Below are positions 52,334 to 60,710 of a DNA stretch of 64,000 nt, piece by piece; the first letter of the stretch is position 1; each line of letters starts with the position of its first letter. The DNA comes from Paraktedonobacter sp034437695. GTDB taxonomy: Bacteria > Chloroflexota > Ktedonobacteria > Ktedonobacterales > Ktedonobacteraceae. The notes beneath the pieces are model-generated. The model saw only the letters and a program-made list of their open reading frames with translations. It had not been told where the DNA came from and ran no database searches. Made by a program: the position numbers and the translations under genes. The DNA lies in contig DAOTTJ010000172.1 of assembly GCA_034437695.1 (NCBI GenBank), positions 1 to 64,000 on the forward strand, read 5' to 3'.

Positions 52334-53314
52334 ATGATGTTTGACAAAGAACCAGAGAATTGGCGAGAGTTGCTCGGACAGATTACCAGCGATCCGACAG
52401 GTATGCAACACATCATACAGGAATTAGGCGTCCGCGAAATTACGATTAAACGCTGGGTGAGCGGCATTTCAGAGCCTCGCCATCAAAATCTCCGCCGCTT
52501 ATTGACCGCACTTCCCGAATATCGTAACCGCTTCCTCGATTTCTTCGAAGAGGCGTTTGAAGATTTCTCCGATCTCCCATTCGATGAGTCTCACCAGGAG
52601 ATCTCCGCCCGCTTCTATACTCACGTCTTTCAAATACGCAGTACTATCAGCAGCACACAGCGCTACTGGTCGCTCGCTAATCTTATTATCGGCCAGGCCC
52701 TCGCCCAACTGGACCCCGATAATGTGGGCCTGGCCATCAGTATAGTGCGCTGTATGATCCCTGCATATAAAGATGCCCAGACAAAAATCCTCAGCCTGCG
52801 CGAAAGCGTCGGCCAGGCAAATACCTACTGGCCCGGCAATCTGGAACAACATGCGATGTTCCAGGGCGCAGAGTCGATCGCCGGACAGGCCGTGGAAAAC
52901 TGCCGCTCTTTCGAGGTGCCAAACTACAAAACTGAACCTCACGCTCCCTATGGCCACCAATTGGACCGCGTGCAGAGTTCTATCGCCTATCCTATCCTCT
53001 ATTCCAGTAAGATCGCCGGCTGCCTCCTGTTCTCAAGTACCGAACCCGATTTCTTTCTCCCACCTCAACGCCAGAACCTCGTCTGCGATTATGCCCATCT
53101 GATCGGGCTGGCGTTTTACAATGAGGAGTTTATCGATCCATCGCGCATCGAACTACGCATTCTGCCACCGCAAAACGAGCAAAAATCTTACTTCGCCTCT
53201 TTTCGCAAACGCCTCGCTGATACACGCGCCAGGCTGTACGATCTGAAAGAGGATAAAGACGCGGAACTCTGCGTCTGGGAGGAACTCGAAAAGGAAATCC
53301 TCAATTTGAACTAA
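52334..53314 (+). CDS. GAF-domain protein with N-terminal helix-turn-helix
   Basis: 326 residues (ATG 52334 or 52337; AGAGG upstream). The N-terminal 70 residues contain an XRE-like helix-turn-helix (MQHIIQELGVREITIKRWVSGIS). A GAF domain follows (about 125-275; YWSLANLIIGQALAQLDPDN...PILYSSKIAGCLLFSSTEPDFFLPPQ). This HTH-GAF arrangement is one I associate with Ktedonobacteria, where it occurs in many copies. It is probably a small-molecule-sensing transcription factor. The GH16-like gene follows after 37 bases and may be co-transcribed. Confidence 0.75.
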   Translation: MMFDKEPENWRELLGQITSDPTGMQHIIQELGVREITIKRWVSGISEPRHQNLRRLLTALPEYRNRFLDFFEEAFEDFSDLPFDESHQEISARFYTHVFQIRSTISSTQRYWSLANLIIGQALAQLDPDNVGLAISIVRCMIPAYKDAQTKILSLRESVGQANTYWPGNLEQHAMFQGAESIAGQAVENCRSFEVPNYKTEPHAPYGHQLDRVQSSIAYPILYSSKIAGCLLFSSTEPDFFLPPQRQNLVCDYAHLIGLAFYNEEFIDPSRIELRILPPQNEQKSYFASFRKRLADTRARLYDLKEDKDAELCVWEELEKEILNLN

Positions 53315-53351
53315 TCGATAAGGAGAGTGCGCCATTAACGATTTTCCAGCT

Positions 53352-54158
53352 ATGCAACTGAGTCAACATTGGACCACTACGACCCTGGGCAACGCCCGAC
53401 TTGAGGTGGTGGATTCCGCTCTGCGTATGACCCTGCCAGACGTTCGCGCAGGATCGTACGCGGATGCCCAGATCGACGATTATGGTCAGTTGCCTCGCTC
53501 GCAGTTTCTTTGGCGACCTCCCTTGCACATGAGTGTGCGGGCCAGGGCCTCGCTGCCAGCAGCCACGACTAGCAGTACGATCAACGACCCCATACTGCGT
53601 GGCACCGCCGGCTTTGGCTTCTGGAACTATCCTTTCTCGGTACGCGGCGATCTGCTGATGCTGCCCGACGCGGTCTGGTTTTTCTACGCTTCACCTCCTT
53701 CCAATATGGCCCTGGTCCCGCATAGCCCCGGCTGGGGCTGGAAAGCCCAGGTCGTCCACAGTATGCGACCCGGCGCACTGCTCTCCGTCATACCCATGAC
53801 CCTGAGTACAACCCTGGCCCTGCTAACTAACGAGACCCGACCCGCCGCACGCTGGATGCAACGCCTGACAGGCGCTCACGAATCTCTCCTGACAACCGAT
53901 CTGACCTCTTGGCATAGCTATACGCTCGATTGGTTCGCCAGGGAGGCAATCTTTGCTGTCGATGGTCAACAGGTCCTGCGTGTCCCTCATCCTCCAACGC
54001 GTCCACTCGGCTTTGTGGCCTGGCTCGATAATCAGTTCGCCATCGCAACCCCGCGCGGCTCCTTGCGCTTTGGCTCGCTGAGCAGCTCAAGCCAATGGTT
54101 CGAGATTAGCAAACTCACTATCGAGCCACTCAACCAGACTCAACCAGCCGCTAGCTAG
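53352..54158 (+). CDS. GH16-like / lectin-fold protein
   Basis: 268 residues from ATG 53352. Beta-rich sequence with a late segment WHSYTLDWFAREAIFAVDGQ followed by VLRVPHPPTRPLGFVAWLDNQ, as in concanavalin-like GH16 domains, but without the EXDXXE catalytic motif, so enzyme activity is doubtful. No signal peptide. The ATG has no ribosome site. AAGGAG at 53320-53325 would instead suit an in-frame ATT at 53334, so a rare start codon is possible. Its stop codon overlaps that of clpP by four bases (tail to tail). Confidence 0.6.
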   Translation: MQLSQHWTTTTLGNARLEVVDSALRMTLPDVRAGSYADAQIDDYGQLPRSQFLWRPPLHMSVRARASLPAATTSSTINDPILRGTAGFGFWNYPFSVRGDLLMLPDAVWFFYASPPSNMALVPHSPGWGWKAQVVHSMRPGALLSVIPMTLSTTLALLTNETRPAARWMQRLTGAHESLLTTDLTSWHSYTLDWFAREAIFAVDGQQVLRVPHPPTRPLGFVAWLDNQFAIATPRGSLRFGSLSSSSQWFEISKLTIEPLNQTQPAAS

Positions 54159-54757
54159 AGCTTCTCAGCCAGTTGCAGAACATCGTCGATCAAACCATAC
54201 TCGACGGCCTCCGCAGCGCTCATAAAGAAGTCGCGCTCGGTATCGCGCTTGATGCGCTCCAGCGGCTGACCTGTATGCTTGATATACAGACCATTCAACA
54301 TATCCCGCGTGTGCAGAATCTCTCGCGCATGAATATCAATATCGGTCGCCTGCCCTCCCAGTCCTCCCTGGATGAGCGGCTGGTGCATGTGAATGCGTGC
54401 GTTTGGCAGCGCACGCCGCAGACCCTTATCGCCGGCCATCAACAAGACCGTCCCAAAGCTGGCCGCATACCCCACACAGGTGGTGACAATCGGACAGGGC
54501 AGGTGACGCATGGTATCGTAGATCGCCATCCCGGCATCGATCACGCCCCCGTGCGAACTGATGTAGATGTTGATCTCGCGCTCGCTGCTCTCTGAGGCCA
54601 GAAAAAGCAACTGAGCCACAACCAGACCAGCCATGTTCTCTTCAATAGTCCCGTTGACCATAATGATACGCTCGCGCAACAGGCGCGAATAGAGATCATA
54701 CGCCCGCTCTCCACGCCCAGTAGTCTCGATGACGGTAGGAACCAGTAACGATGTCAT
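54155..54757 (-). CDS. clpP: ATP-dependent Clp protease proteolytic subunit
   Basis: 200 residues from ATG 54757 (AAGGAG eight bases upstream). Serine protease triad Ser100 (GYAASFGT), His125 (HMHQP), Asp176 (ERDFFMS). The oxyanion strand reads SSHGG where most ClpP have SPGG, and Ser100 is followed by Phe rather than Met. Both hint at a divergent paralogue, probably one of several ClpPs in this genome. It forms barrel rings that degrade proteins delivered by ClpX or ClpA/C. It follows a DUF4177-like gene by 38 bases. Confidence 0.92.
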   Translation of the reverse strand: MTSLLVPTVIETTGRGERAYDLYSRLLRERIIMVNGTIEENMAGLVVAQLLFLASESSEREINIYISSHGGVIDAGMAIYDTMRHLPCPIVTTCVGYAASFGTVLLMAGDKGLRRALPNARIHMHQPLIQGGLGGQATDIDIHAREILHTRDMLNGLYIKHTGQPLERIKRDTERDFFMSAAEAVEYGLIDDVLQLAEKL

Positions 54758-54795
54758 ATGCTTGACTCCTTCTGGTTTGTTTTATACTTCCTGTT

Positions 54796-55080
54796 TTAGG
54801 CTTCGCTCAACTTTTCACGCACAAAATGATAGTGATAACGCCTGCCAGAGCTACCTATGCTCTCTTCAAGAATGGTGGTCAAAAGCCAGCCCTCGCTCCC
54901 CAATTCGTCGAATTGCGCGGCAACGGGCAACGCCTCTTCGCGTGCATCGACGCTCAACACACGATACTCCCAACACACGCGGCTGGCCTGCACGCGCTCG
55001 TATACCATTGGCACGCGTAACGATGGCCGCATGTCATCCTGTCCGGCTTTAGTCAACCACGTAGCTGACGCAAATTTCAT
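54796..55080 (-). CDS. Small DUF4177-like protein upstream of clpP
   Basis: 94 residues from ATG 55080 (AAAGGAAAGAGAG upstream; longer in-frame reading to 55170 runs into a palindrome region). CWEYRVLSVDA... and FDELGSEGWLLTTILEES resemble the DUF4177 pattern (W.Y.v......L..lg.eGWel). Cytoplasmic, function unknown. Co-transcribed with clpP, so it may be a substrate, adaptor or simply carried along. Confidence 0.65.
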   Translation of the reverse strand: MKFASATWLTKAGQDDMRPSLRVPMVYERVQASRVCWEYRVLSVDAREEALPVAAQFDELGSEGWLLTTILEESIGSSGRRYHYHFVREKLSEA

Positions 55081-55140
55081 CTCTCTCTTTCCTTTCTTGC
55101 AAAACACAAGCTCTATTTCATACCCCACCCCAGGGGTTTG

Positions 55141-55184
55141 GGATTGGGTTGCGAGCGTGTACGCTCGCAACCCAATCCTTTTTT
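55141..55184. repeat. Perfect 18-bp palindrome with T-run
   Basis: 18-base arms (55141-55158 and 55161-55178; arm begins GGATTGGGTTGCGAGCGT) almost without loop, followed by six T on the plus strand. The GGGTTGCGAG arm is the same as in the 23-bp stem at 47334 and near 47229. CCCCAGGGGTTTG at 55129-55141 matches the interior of copies D1 and G inverted. It could also act as a terminator, but no plus-strand gene precedes it. The 327-base gap 55081-55407 contains no gene. Confidence 0.7.
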
Positions 55185-55306
55185 AGAGGGCAGGGCTACA
55201 CGAGCGTTCCCTAACCCTGTAGAACTTCCAGAGCTTGCCAGCCCTCGCGAGGCAAGCCACAGGCTTGAACAAAACCAGAAATCCCATAGGGCCTTCCTCT
55301 TTCCTC

Positions 55307-55335
55307 TTGAATGTATCACGCCCAGAGCGTATACT
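55307..55335 (+). promoter_or_regulatory. Promoter of the XRE regulator gene
   Basis: TTGAAT (55307-55312), 17-base spacer, TATACT (55330-55335). Start near 55342, about 65 bases before ATG 55408. Confidence 0.75.
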
Positions 55336-55347
55336 TATAGAGTAAAT

Positions 55348-55392
55348 CTATGCTTTTAGCATAGGTCAAACCGATATATGCCAATAGCATAG
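55348..55392. promoter_or_regulatory. Two operator-like palindromes before the XRE gene
   Basis: CTATGC-TTTTA-GCATAG (55348-55364) and TATGC-CAATA-GCATA (55377-55391) have the same 5-base spacing and lie 28 bp apart, just after the predicted transcript start. Likely binding sites for the XRE protein itself. Confidence 0.65.
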
Positions 55393-55407
55393 AAAGGGAC
55401 ACCTCTC

Positions 55408-55803
55408 ATGGACGCGCAAGAGATCCTCGGCCATATCATTAGACGCGAACGCCAGAGCCGCCGCATGACGATTAGAGAACTGGGCGAAAAGGCCGGTCTC
55501 TCGGAGATCTATGTCGGTGAGATCGAGCGTGGCCAGAAGTGGCCCTCTTCGCGTGTCCTGGAAAGTCTGGCCCACGCGCTCGACCTCGATCTCGCCGACC
55601 TCTTCGAAATGGTTGCCGAGGAGATCCGCTACGAACGCGAACCCCGTACGGTCAACGCCATCGGCTTCGCTCTCCCGACTACACCCGGCCAGCCACGTCG
55701 GATGGCCGTCAAACGCATAGTCAACATGCTCAATGAGGGAGAGGTCGAAAGTGTCGCTCACTTTAGCGCCTTCTTACTTTCACAGCAGGTCAAGATCGAG
55801 TGA
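55408..55803 (+). CDS. XRE-family helix-turn-helix regulator
   Basis: 131 residues; AAAGGG 11 bases before ATG. Cro/C1-type HTH at about 8-63 (ILGHIIRRERQSRRMTIREL, GLSEIYVGEIERGQKWPSSR). The rest (65-131) is a helical region, probably for dimerisation, with a Val/Asn/Ile-rich VKRIVNMLNEGEVESVAHF. It sits downstream of two matching palindromes that point to self-regulation. Resembles ClgR-type regulators, which in Actinobacteria control clp genes. The neighbouring clpP operon makes that attractive, but its own upstream region shows no copy of the palindrome. Confidence 0.85.
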   Translation: MDAQEILGHIIRRERQSRRMTIRELGEKAGLSEIYVGEIERGQKWPSSRVLESLAHALDLDLADLFEMVAEEIRYEREPRTVNAIGFALPTTPGQPRRMAVKRIVNMLNEGEVESVAHFSAFLLSQQVKIE

Positions 55804-56007
55804 AGGCCCTGGCGCGACTCAACTGCAAGCCTCTCTATGGCCAGCGCGTGCAGCGTCACTCGGCGTTTCTCTAGCTTGATCCTCTTTGCTCGCCTATTCG
55901 TTATATGCTCGTTTCTAGTTGCCTTCATCTCTGCTTTTTGTAAGCTTAAATCGTAGAATAACGCAGAGAAAAGGAAACTGGAAAGCAAGGCTAATTGTCA
56001 GGTATCC

Positions 56008-56036
56008 TCGACAACACCCCCTTCCTCGGGTATAAT
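56008..56036 (+). promoter_or_regulatory. Promoter of methyltransferase paralogue 2
   Basis: TCGACA (56008-56013), 17-base spacer, TATAAT (56031-56036), about 65 bases before ATG 56102. Confidence 0.7.
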
Positions 56037-56101
56037 AGCAGCGAATGCGTCTCACATTCCCAAAGTAGGAGCAAGCACACCAGCAAGGAGCGCCAAATCC
56101 A

Positions 56102-56977
56102 ATGTCTACTCCTCAAAATCCTCGCCCGGAGTCGACCGGTACATACTTTGTGCCAGGTCGCTCTCACAAGCATGAACTTGGCCGTATTCAGTTTCAGGAC
56201 CAGCTCTTCACCGCCAGCATGGGAGGTGTCCTGCCCGAGTTGCCGGACCCCCCGGTCCTGCAACGCGTCCTGGATGTCGGCTGTGGCACAGGCGGCTGGC
56301 TGATCGAACTGGCCAGGCACTGTTCTACTATCCGCATGCTCGTCGGGGTGGATATCAATACCAAGCTTATCGATTTCGCACGCATACAGGCCACGACACA
56401 ACAGATGGACGACCGCGTCCAATTCCATGTCATGGATGCCCTGCGAAAACTCGAATTTCCCTCCGCTTACTTTGATCTGCTCAATCAACGCATGGGCAGC
56501 AGCTATCTCCGCACCTGGGACTGGCCCAAACTCATCCAGGCCTACCAGCATATCCTTCAGCCGGAGGGCCTGGTCCGCATCACTGAAAACCATATAGTGG
56601 TCGAAAACACCAGCCCCGCGCTGACTCAGATCAATCTGTATATCCTGCAAGCTCTCTACCAGGCCGGCTATCTCTTTACTCCCAAACCAACGGGGATCAC
56701 CGACCGCCTGACTCTGCTGTTGCAGCAACAGGGCTTTCAGGAGATACAAACCCATCAATCGACTCTGGAGTGCCGCTCTGGGACGCCCGAGGGACAACAC
56801 TTTGTTGAGAGCAATAAACTCTTCCTGCAAACTATACTCCCCTTTCTACGCAAGTGGACTCGCGTACCAGAGGCCTATGAGAAACTCTCTCAACAGGCCC
56901 TCATTGAGATGCAACAGCCTGGTTTTCTCGCCACATACCGCTTCCTGACGGTCTGGGGGAAAAACAAGAAACTGTGA
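56102..56977 (+). CDS. Class I SAM-dependent methyltransferase (paralogue 2)
   Basis: 291 residues; AAGGAG about 12 bases before ATG. Motif I is VLDVGCGTGGWLIELAR (about 56-72), motif II GVDINTKLIDFARIQ. The C-terminal ...LRKWTRVPEAYEKLSQQALI and LTVWGK match the partner at 5717 almost word for word in pattern. The two genes are about 50 kb apart and clearly arose by duplication. Small-molecule methyltransferase; substrate unknown. The frames on the opposite strand are shadows. Confidence 0.86.
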   Translation: MSTPQNPRPESTGTYFVPGRSHKHELGRIQFQDQLFTASMGGVLPELPDPPVLQRVLDVGCGTGGWLIELARHCSTIRMLVGVDINTKLIDFARIQATTQQMDDRVQFHVMDALRKLEFPSAYFDLLNQRMGSSYLRTWDWPKLIQAYQHILQPEGLVRITENHIVVENTSPALTQINLYILQALYQAGYLFTPKPTGITDRLTLLLQQQGFQEIQTHQSTLECRSGTPEGQHFVESNKLFLQTILPFLRKWTRVPEAYEKLSQQALIEMQQPGFLATYRFLTVWGKNKKL

Positions 56978-57191
56978 GTTGTTGGTTGTAAAGCTCTACC
57001 GCTACAAATTTGGATATTGCAGACAACCTCTCCTTACGGTATGATTAGAACAAAAGAGGCCAGGGCGAGAGGGTAGGTGTTCCTTCCCTCTCCAATCAAT
57101 TGCAAGAGGGCCTGGGTAAACACAGCCGCACCTGGGAGAGTGGGTTAGCCTCACAGGGGCAGATTTTGTTATGCCCATTGGGAGGATAAGG

Positions 57192-60100
57192 GTGACACTC
57201 AAGGGATTACTCACACTGCTGGCACAGCGGCCAGAATTTCGCCGCCTGCTCAAAAATCTTCAAGAAGCGACTGGCGTCCCTGCTTTGAATGGGATTACAG
57301 AGGCCGCTCGTCCATATATTATTGCTGCGCTCAACAAAACGCTTCAACAACCACTGCTGGTAGTCGCCGTTGATGAGTCTCAGGCCAGCCAGCTTACCGA
57401 TATATTGAAACTGCTCGCCGAGCAACCGGAAGATGTCCTTTTTTTGCCCGACCGCGACGCTTTGCCCTACGAACGCCTGATCAGCGATGCGCAGACGATG
57501 CAGCAGCGGATGAACGCGCTGGTCTGCATGGCCGAACAGGAGCGCAACGCGATAGTCGTGTGTTCCGCTCGCGGTCTGACGCAGCCGGTCATGCCGCCGC
57601 AGGAACTGGCGGAGGCGCTCTACTACCTGCGCACGGGCCAGGAGATTGATCTGACGCGCATGTTGCAGCACCTCTACAATCTTGGCTATGTGCCGGTCAC
57701 AGAGGTCGAGGAACCGGGTCAGTTCAGCCATCGCGGCGGCATCATCGATCTCTTTCCACCAACGCTGCTGCGCCCGGTGCGCATTGAGTTCTTTGGCGAC
57801 GAGATCGAGTCGCTGCGTACTTTTGACCAGGCCACGCAGCGCTCGCTCAATCAGTTGGATAAATGCGTGATCGGACCGGCCCGCGAGGCCCTGCCTGTCC
57901 GTGGACCCGAGGCGGCGCAGGAGTTGGAGCAGCTTCACATCGATATGCTGCACCACGATGCCGAGGAACGCCTGAAACGCGACCTGGAAGAGCTGCGCCA
58001 GCGGCGTTCGTTCGACGATATCGCCTTCTATATAACGTATCTGCACCACGAGGCCAGCGTCCTGGACTATCTGCCGGCCAATGGACTCCTGATCCTCGAT
58101 AACCCGGAAAGTGTGCAGAACCATATTCTTGACCTCGATGCTCAGGCCGTTGAGATGAAGGCTCGCTTCGAGACCGAGCGCGAGAATCCGACGCGTCTGC
58201 GCGACGCTCATCTGTCGTGGACGAGGCTTGCACCACAACTGCAACAACATCGGCAACTGCGCTTTGCCGGCATTCTCTCCAGCGCAGGCATCGACGAAGG
58301 CACACTCAACGGGACCGAACATCTGGTGCCGCAGTTTACGAGTCCCGGTTCCTACGGCGGTCGCCTGCGAGCTTTTGCGCTGGACTGCCGCAAGGCGCTC
58401 GATAGCCGCGAACGCGTGGTGATTGTCACGGCTCAGGCTCGCCGGCTCGCGGAGGTGCTGGGCGACGAGGCCGCGCTGGGCAACGCGACGATTGTAACGA
58501 ATCCATGCGCAAACATCTTTGAATTGCCTGAGAGCGGCACGCTGACCCTCGTGCAGGGTCACCTCGCCGAGGGCTGGCAGTCGCGTGCCATTGCCCTCCA
58601 GGTCTTTACCGATAGCGAGATCTTCGGCTGGTCGCGTCAGCAGAAGACGCAGCGCCGCAAGGTACTCACGCCGGTCAATTTTCTGGCTGAGGTCAACCCC
58701 GGCGACTACGTCGTTCACCAGGAGTACGGGATCGGACGCTTTGAGGGTCTGATGAAACTCGACTCGACGGGCGTCGAGCGCGAGTATCTGCTGATCCGCT
58801 ACGCCGGCACTGATAAACTCTATATCCCCACCGATCAGCTCGATCGCGTCACACGCTATATCGGCATGGGCGATACAGTACCGGCTCTCAGCAAGCTGGG
58901 AACGACCGAGTGGACGCGAGCAAAATCGCGGGCGAAGGAGACCGTGCAGGAGATTGCCGGCGACCTGCTCAAGCTCTATAGCGCTCGCGAGGCTGTACCG
59001 GGTCACGCCTATCCCTCCGACAGCGAGCAGCCCTGGCTGCAAGAACTCGAAGACGCCTTTCCGTACGACGAAACCCCAGACCAGGAACGCGCAATCGCCG
59101 AGGTCAAGGCCGACATGGAACGTCCGCGCCCGATGGACCGCCTGGTCTGCGGCGACGTTGGCTACGGCAAAACCGAGGTGGCGCTGCGGGCGGCCTTTAA
59201 AGCCGTCCTCGATCAGCGCCAGGTGGCGATACTCGTGCCAACGACCGTGCTGGCGCTCCAACACTTTAACACCTTCAGGGAGCGTCTCAAGGCCTATCCG
59301 GTACGGGTCGAGCTGCTCAGCCGCTTTCGTTCGGAGAAAGAGCAGAAACAGGTCCTCGAAGACCTCGCCCTGGGCAAGGTCGATATGATCATTGGCACCC
59401 ACCGTCTGCTGCAAAAAGACGTGGTCTTTCTCAACCTGGGACTGCTGATCATCGACGAGGAACAGCGTTTCGGCGTCGTTCACAAGGAGCGTCTCAAGCA
59501 GATGCGCAACGAGATCGACGTGCTGACCATGACTGCCACGCCCATTCCACGCACGCTGCACATGTCGCTGGTCGATGTGCGCGATATGAGCGTGATCGAA
59601 ACCCCGCCGCAGGAACGCCTGCCGATCCGTACGGCCATCCGCGAGTACGAAGAGATCCTGATCCGCGAGGCGATTCTGCGCGAGATCGACCGCGGAGGAC
59701 AGATCTTTTTTGTCCACAACCGCGTGCAGGGTATCCAGGTGATTGCCCAGAAGCTGCAAAAGCTGATCCCCGAGGCGCGGATCATCGTGGGACACGGGCA
59801 GATGCCCGAAGATCAGCTTGAGCGCGTCATGGTCGACTTCTCGGCGGGGGAATACGACGTACTGCTCTCGACGACAATCATCGAGAACGGTCTCGATATC
59901 CCGAACGCCAATACGATTATTGTCAATAACGCTTCGATGTTTGGTCTGGCGCAGCTCTATCAACTGCGTGGACGCGTTGGACGTGGTACTCATCAGGCTT
60001 ATGCCTACTTTCTTTATAATAAGGATACGCGCCTGACGCCTCTGCAAGAGAAGCGTCTGCGGGCCATCTTTGAGGCGACCGAGCTGGGCGCTGGCTTCCG

Positions 60101-60686
60101 TATAGCTATGAAGGATCTGGAGATCCGTGGTGCGGGCAATCTCCTGGGGGCCGAACAATCGGGTTTTATGAACTCGGTTGGCTTCGATCTCTACTGCAAA
60201 CTCCTCGCCGAGGCGGTGGAGGAACTCCAGGGAAAACGGGTCGAGTCGGTCAGCACGCAGAGTGTGCAGGTCGATCTGCCGCTCGATTCCTATCTGCCCG
60301 ACGAGTATGTCGGCGACCGCGCACTCAAGGTCAAGTTCTATCAGCGCCTGGCCAACCTGAACACCATCGAACTGGTCGAGGCGATGGAGGCAGAACTCAC
60401 CGACCGCTTTGGACCACCGCCTGCGCCGGTCCAGAACCTGCTCGCGATGGTGCGCTTAAAGGTTCTGGCGAGTCAACTTGGCTTTGAAGCTATCGCGGCC
60501 AAAGACAACGATTTTGTGCTGACGGTGAAACGCACGATAGTACCCAATCGCATAGTGCTCTATCGGCGCTTCCGCAACGAAGCTCGCGTCCAGCAGGGGG
60601 TTATCCGTATCCCGCGCCGCCTGCTTGGCAGCGATTGGATGGAGCAACTGCGCGAGCTGCTCCCCTCGATCACTGCCGCAGCCTGA
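57192..60686 (+). CDS. mfd: Transcription-repair coupling factor
   Basis: 1164 residues from GTG 57192, with GGAGG six bases upstream; ATG 57171 precedes that site. N-terminal UvrB-like domains (about 1-350), the RNA-polymerase interaction domain (about 490-570, VNPGDYVVHQEYGIGRFEGL), then the superfamily 2 helicase (Walker A Lys660 in GDVGYGKTEVALRAA, DEEQ box, GRVGRG) and the C-terminal TRCF domain (about 1010-1110). Mfd removes RNA polymerase stalled at DNA damage and recruits UvrA/B. Monocistronic. Usual length 1100-1180. Confidence 0.97.
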   Translation: MTLKGLLTLLAQRPEFRRLLKNLQEATGVPALNGITEAARPYIIAALNKTLQQPLLVVAVDESQASQLTDILKLLAEQPEDVLFLPDRDALPYERLISDAQTMQQRMNALVCMAEQERNAIVVCSARGLTQPVMPPQELAEALYYLRTGQEIDLTRMLQHLYNLGYVPVTEVEEPGQFSHRGGIIDLFPPTLLRPVRIEFFGDEIESLRTFDQATQRSLNQLDKCVIGPAREALPVRGPEAAQELEQLHIDMLHHDAEERLKRDLEELRQRRSFDDIAFYITYLHHEASVLDYLPANGLLILDNPESVQNHILDLDAQAVEMKARFETERENPTRLRDAHLSWTRLAPQLQQHRQLRFAGILSSAGIDEGTLNGTEHLVPQFTSPGSYGGRLRAFALDCRKALDSRERVVIVTAQARRLAEVLGDEAALGNATIVTNPCANIFELPESGTLTLVQGHLAEGWQSRAIALQVFTDSEIFGWSRQQKTQRRKVLTPVNFLAEVNPGDYVVHQEYGIGRFEGLMKLDSTGVEREYLLIRYAGTDKLYIPTDQLDRVTRYIGMGDTVPALSKLGTTEWTRAKSRAKETVQEIAGDLLKLYSAREAVPGHAYPSDSEQPWLQELEDAFPYDETPDQERAIAEVKADMERPRPMDRLVCGDVGYGKTEVALRAAFKAVLDQRQVAILVPTTVLALQHFNTFRERLKAYPVRVELLSRFRSEKEQKQVLEDLALGKVDMIIGTHRLLQKDVVFLNLGLLIIDEEQRFGVVHKERLKQMRNEIDVLTMTATPIPRTLHMSLVDVRDMSVIETPPQERLPIRTAIREYEEILIREAILREIDRGGQIFFVHNRVQGIQVIAQKLQKLIPEARIIVGHGQMPEDQLERVMVDFSAGEYDVLLSTTIIENGLDIPNANTIIVNNASMFGLAQLYQLRGRVGRGTHQAYAYFLYNKDTRLTPLQEKRLRAIFEATELGAGFRIAMKDLEIRGAGNLLGAEQSGFMNSVGFDLYCKLLAEAVEELQGKRVESVSTQSVQVDLPLDSYLPDEYVGDRALKVKFYQRLANLNTIELVEAMEAELTDRFGPPPAPVQNLLAMVRLKVLASQLGFEAIAAKDNDFVLTVKRTIVPNRIVLYRRFRNEARVQQGVIRIPRRLLGSDWMEQLRELLPSITAAA

Positions 60687-60710
60687 GGACTGCCGCCCCC
60701 TGCTAGCGGA

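Noticed and set aside
57207..60158. 983-codon open frame antisense to mfd
   Set aside because: It mirrors the mfd reading frame on the other strand, has no recognisable domain or ribosome site, and long antisense frames are common opposite GC-rich genes.
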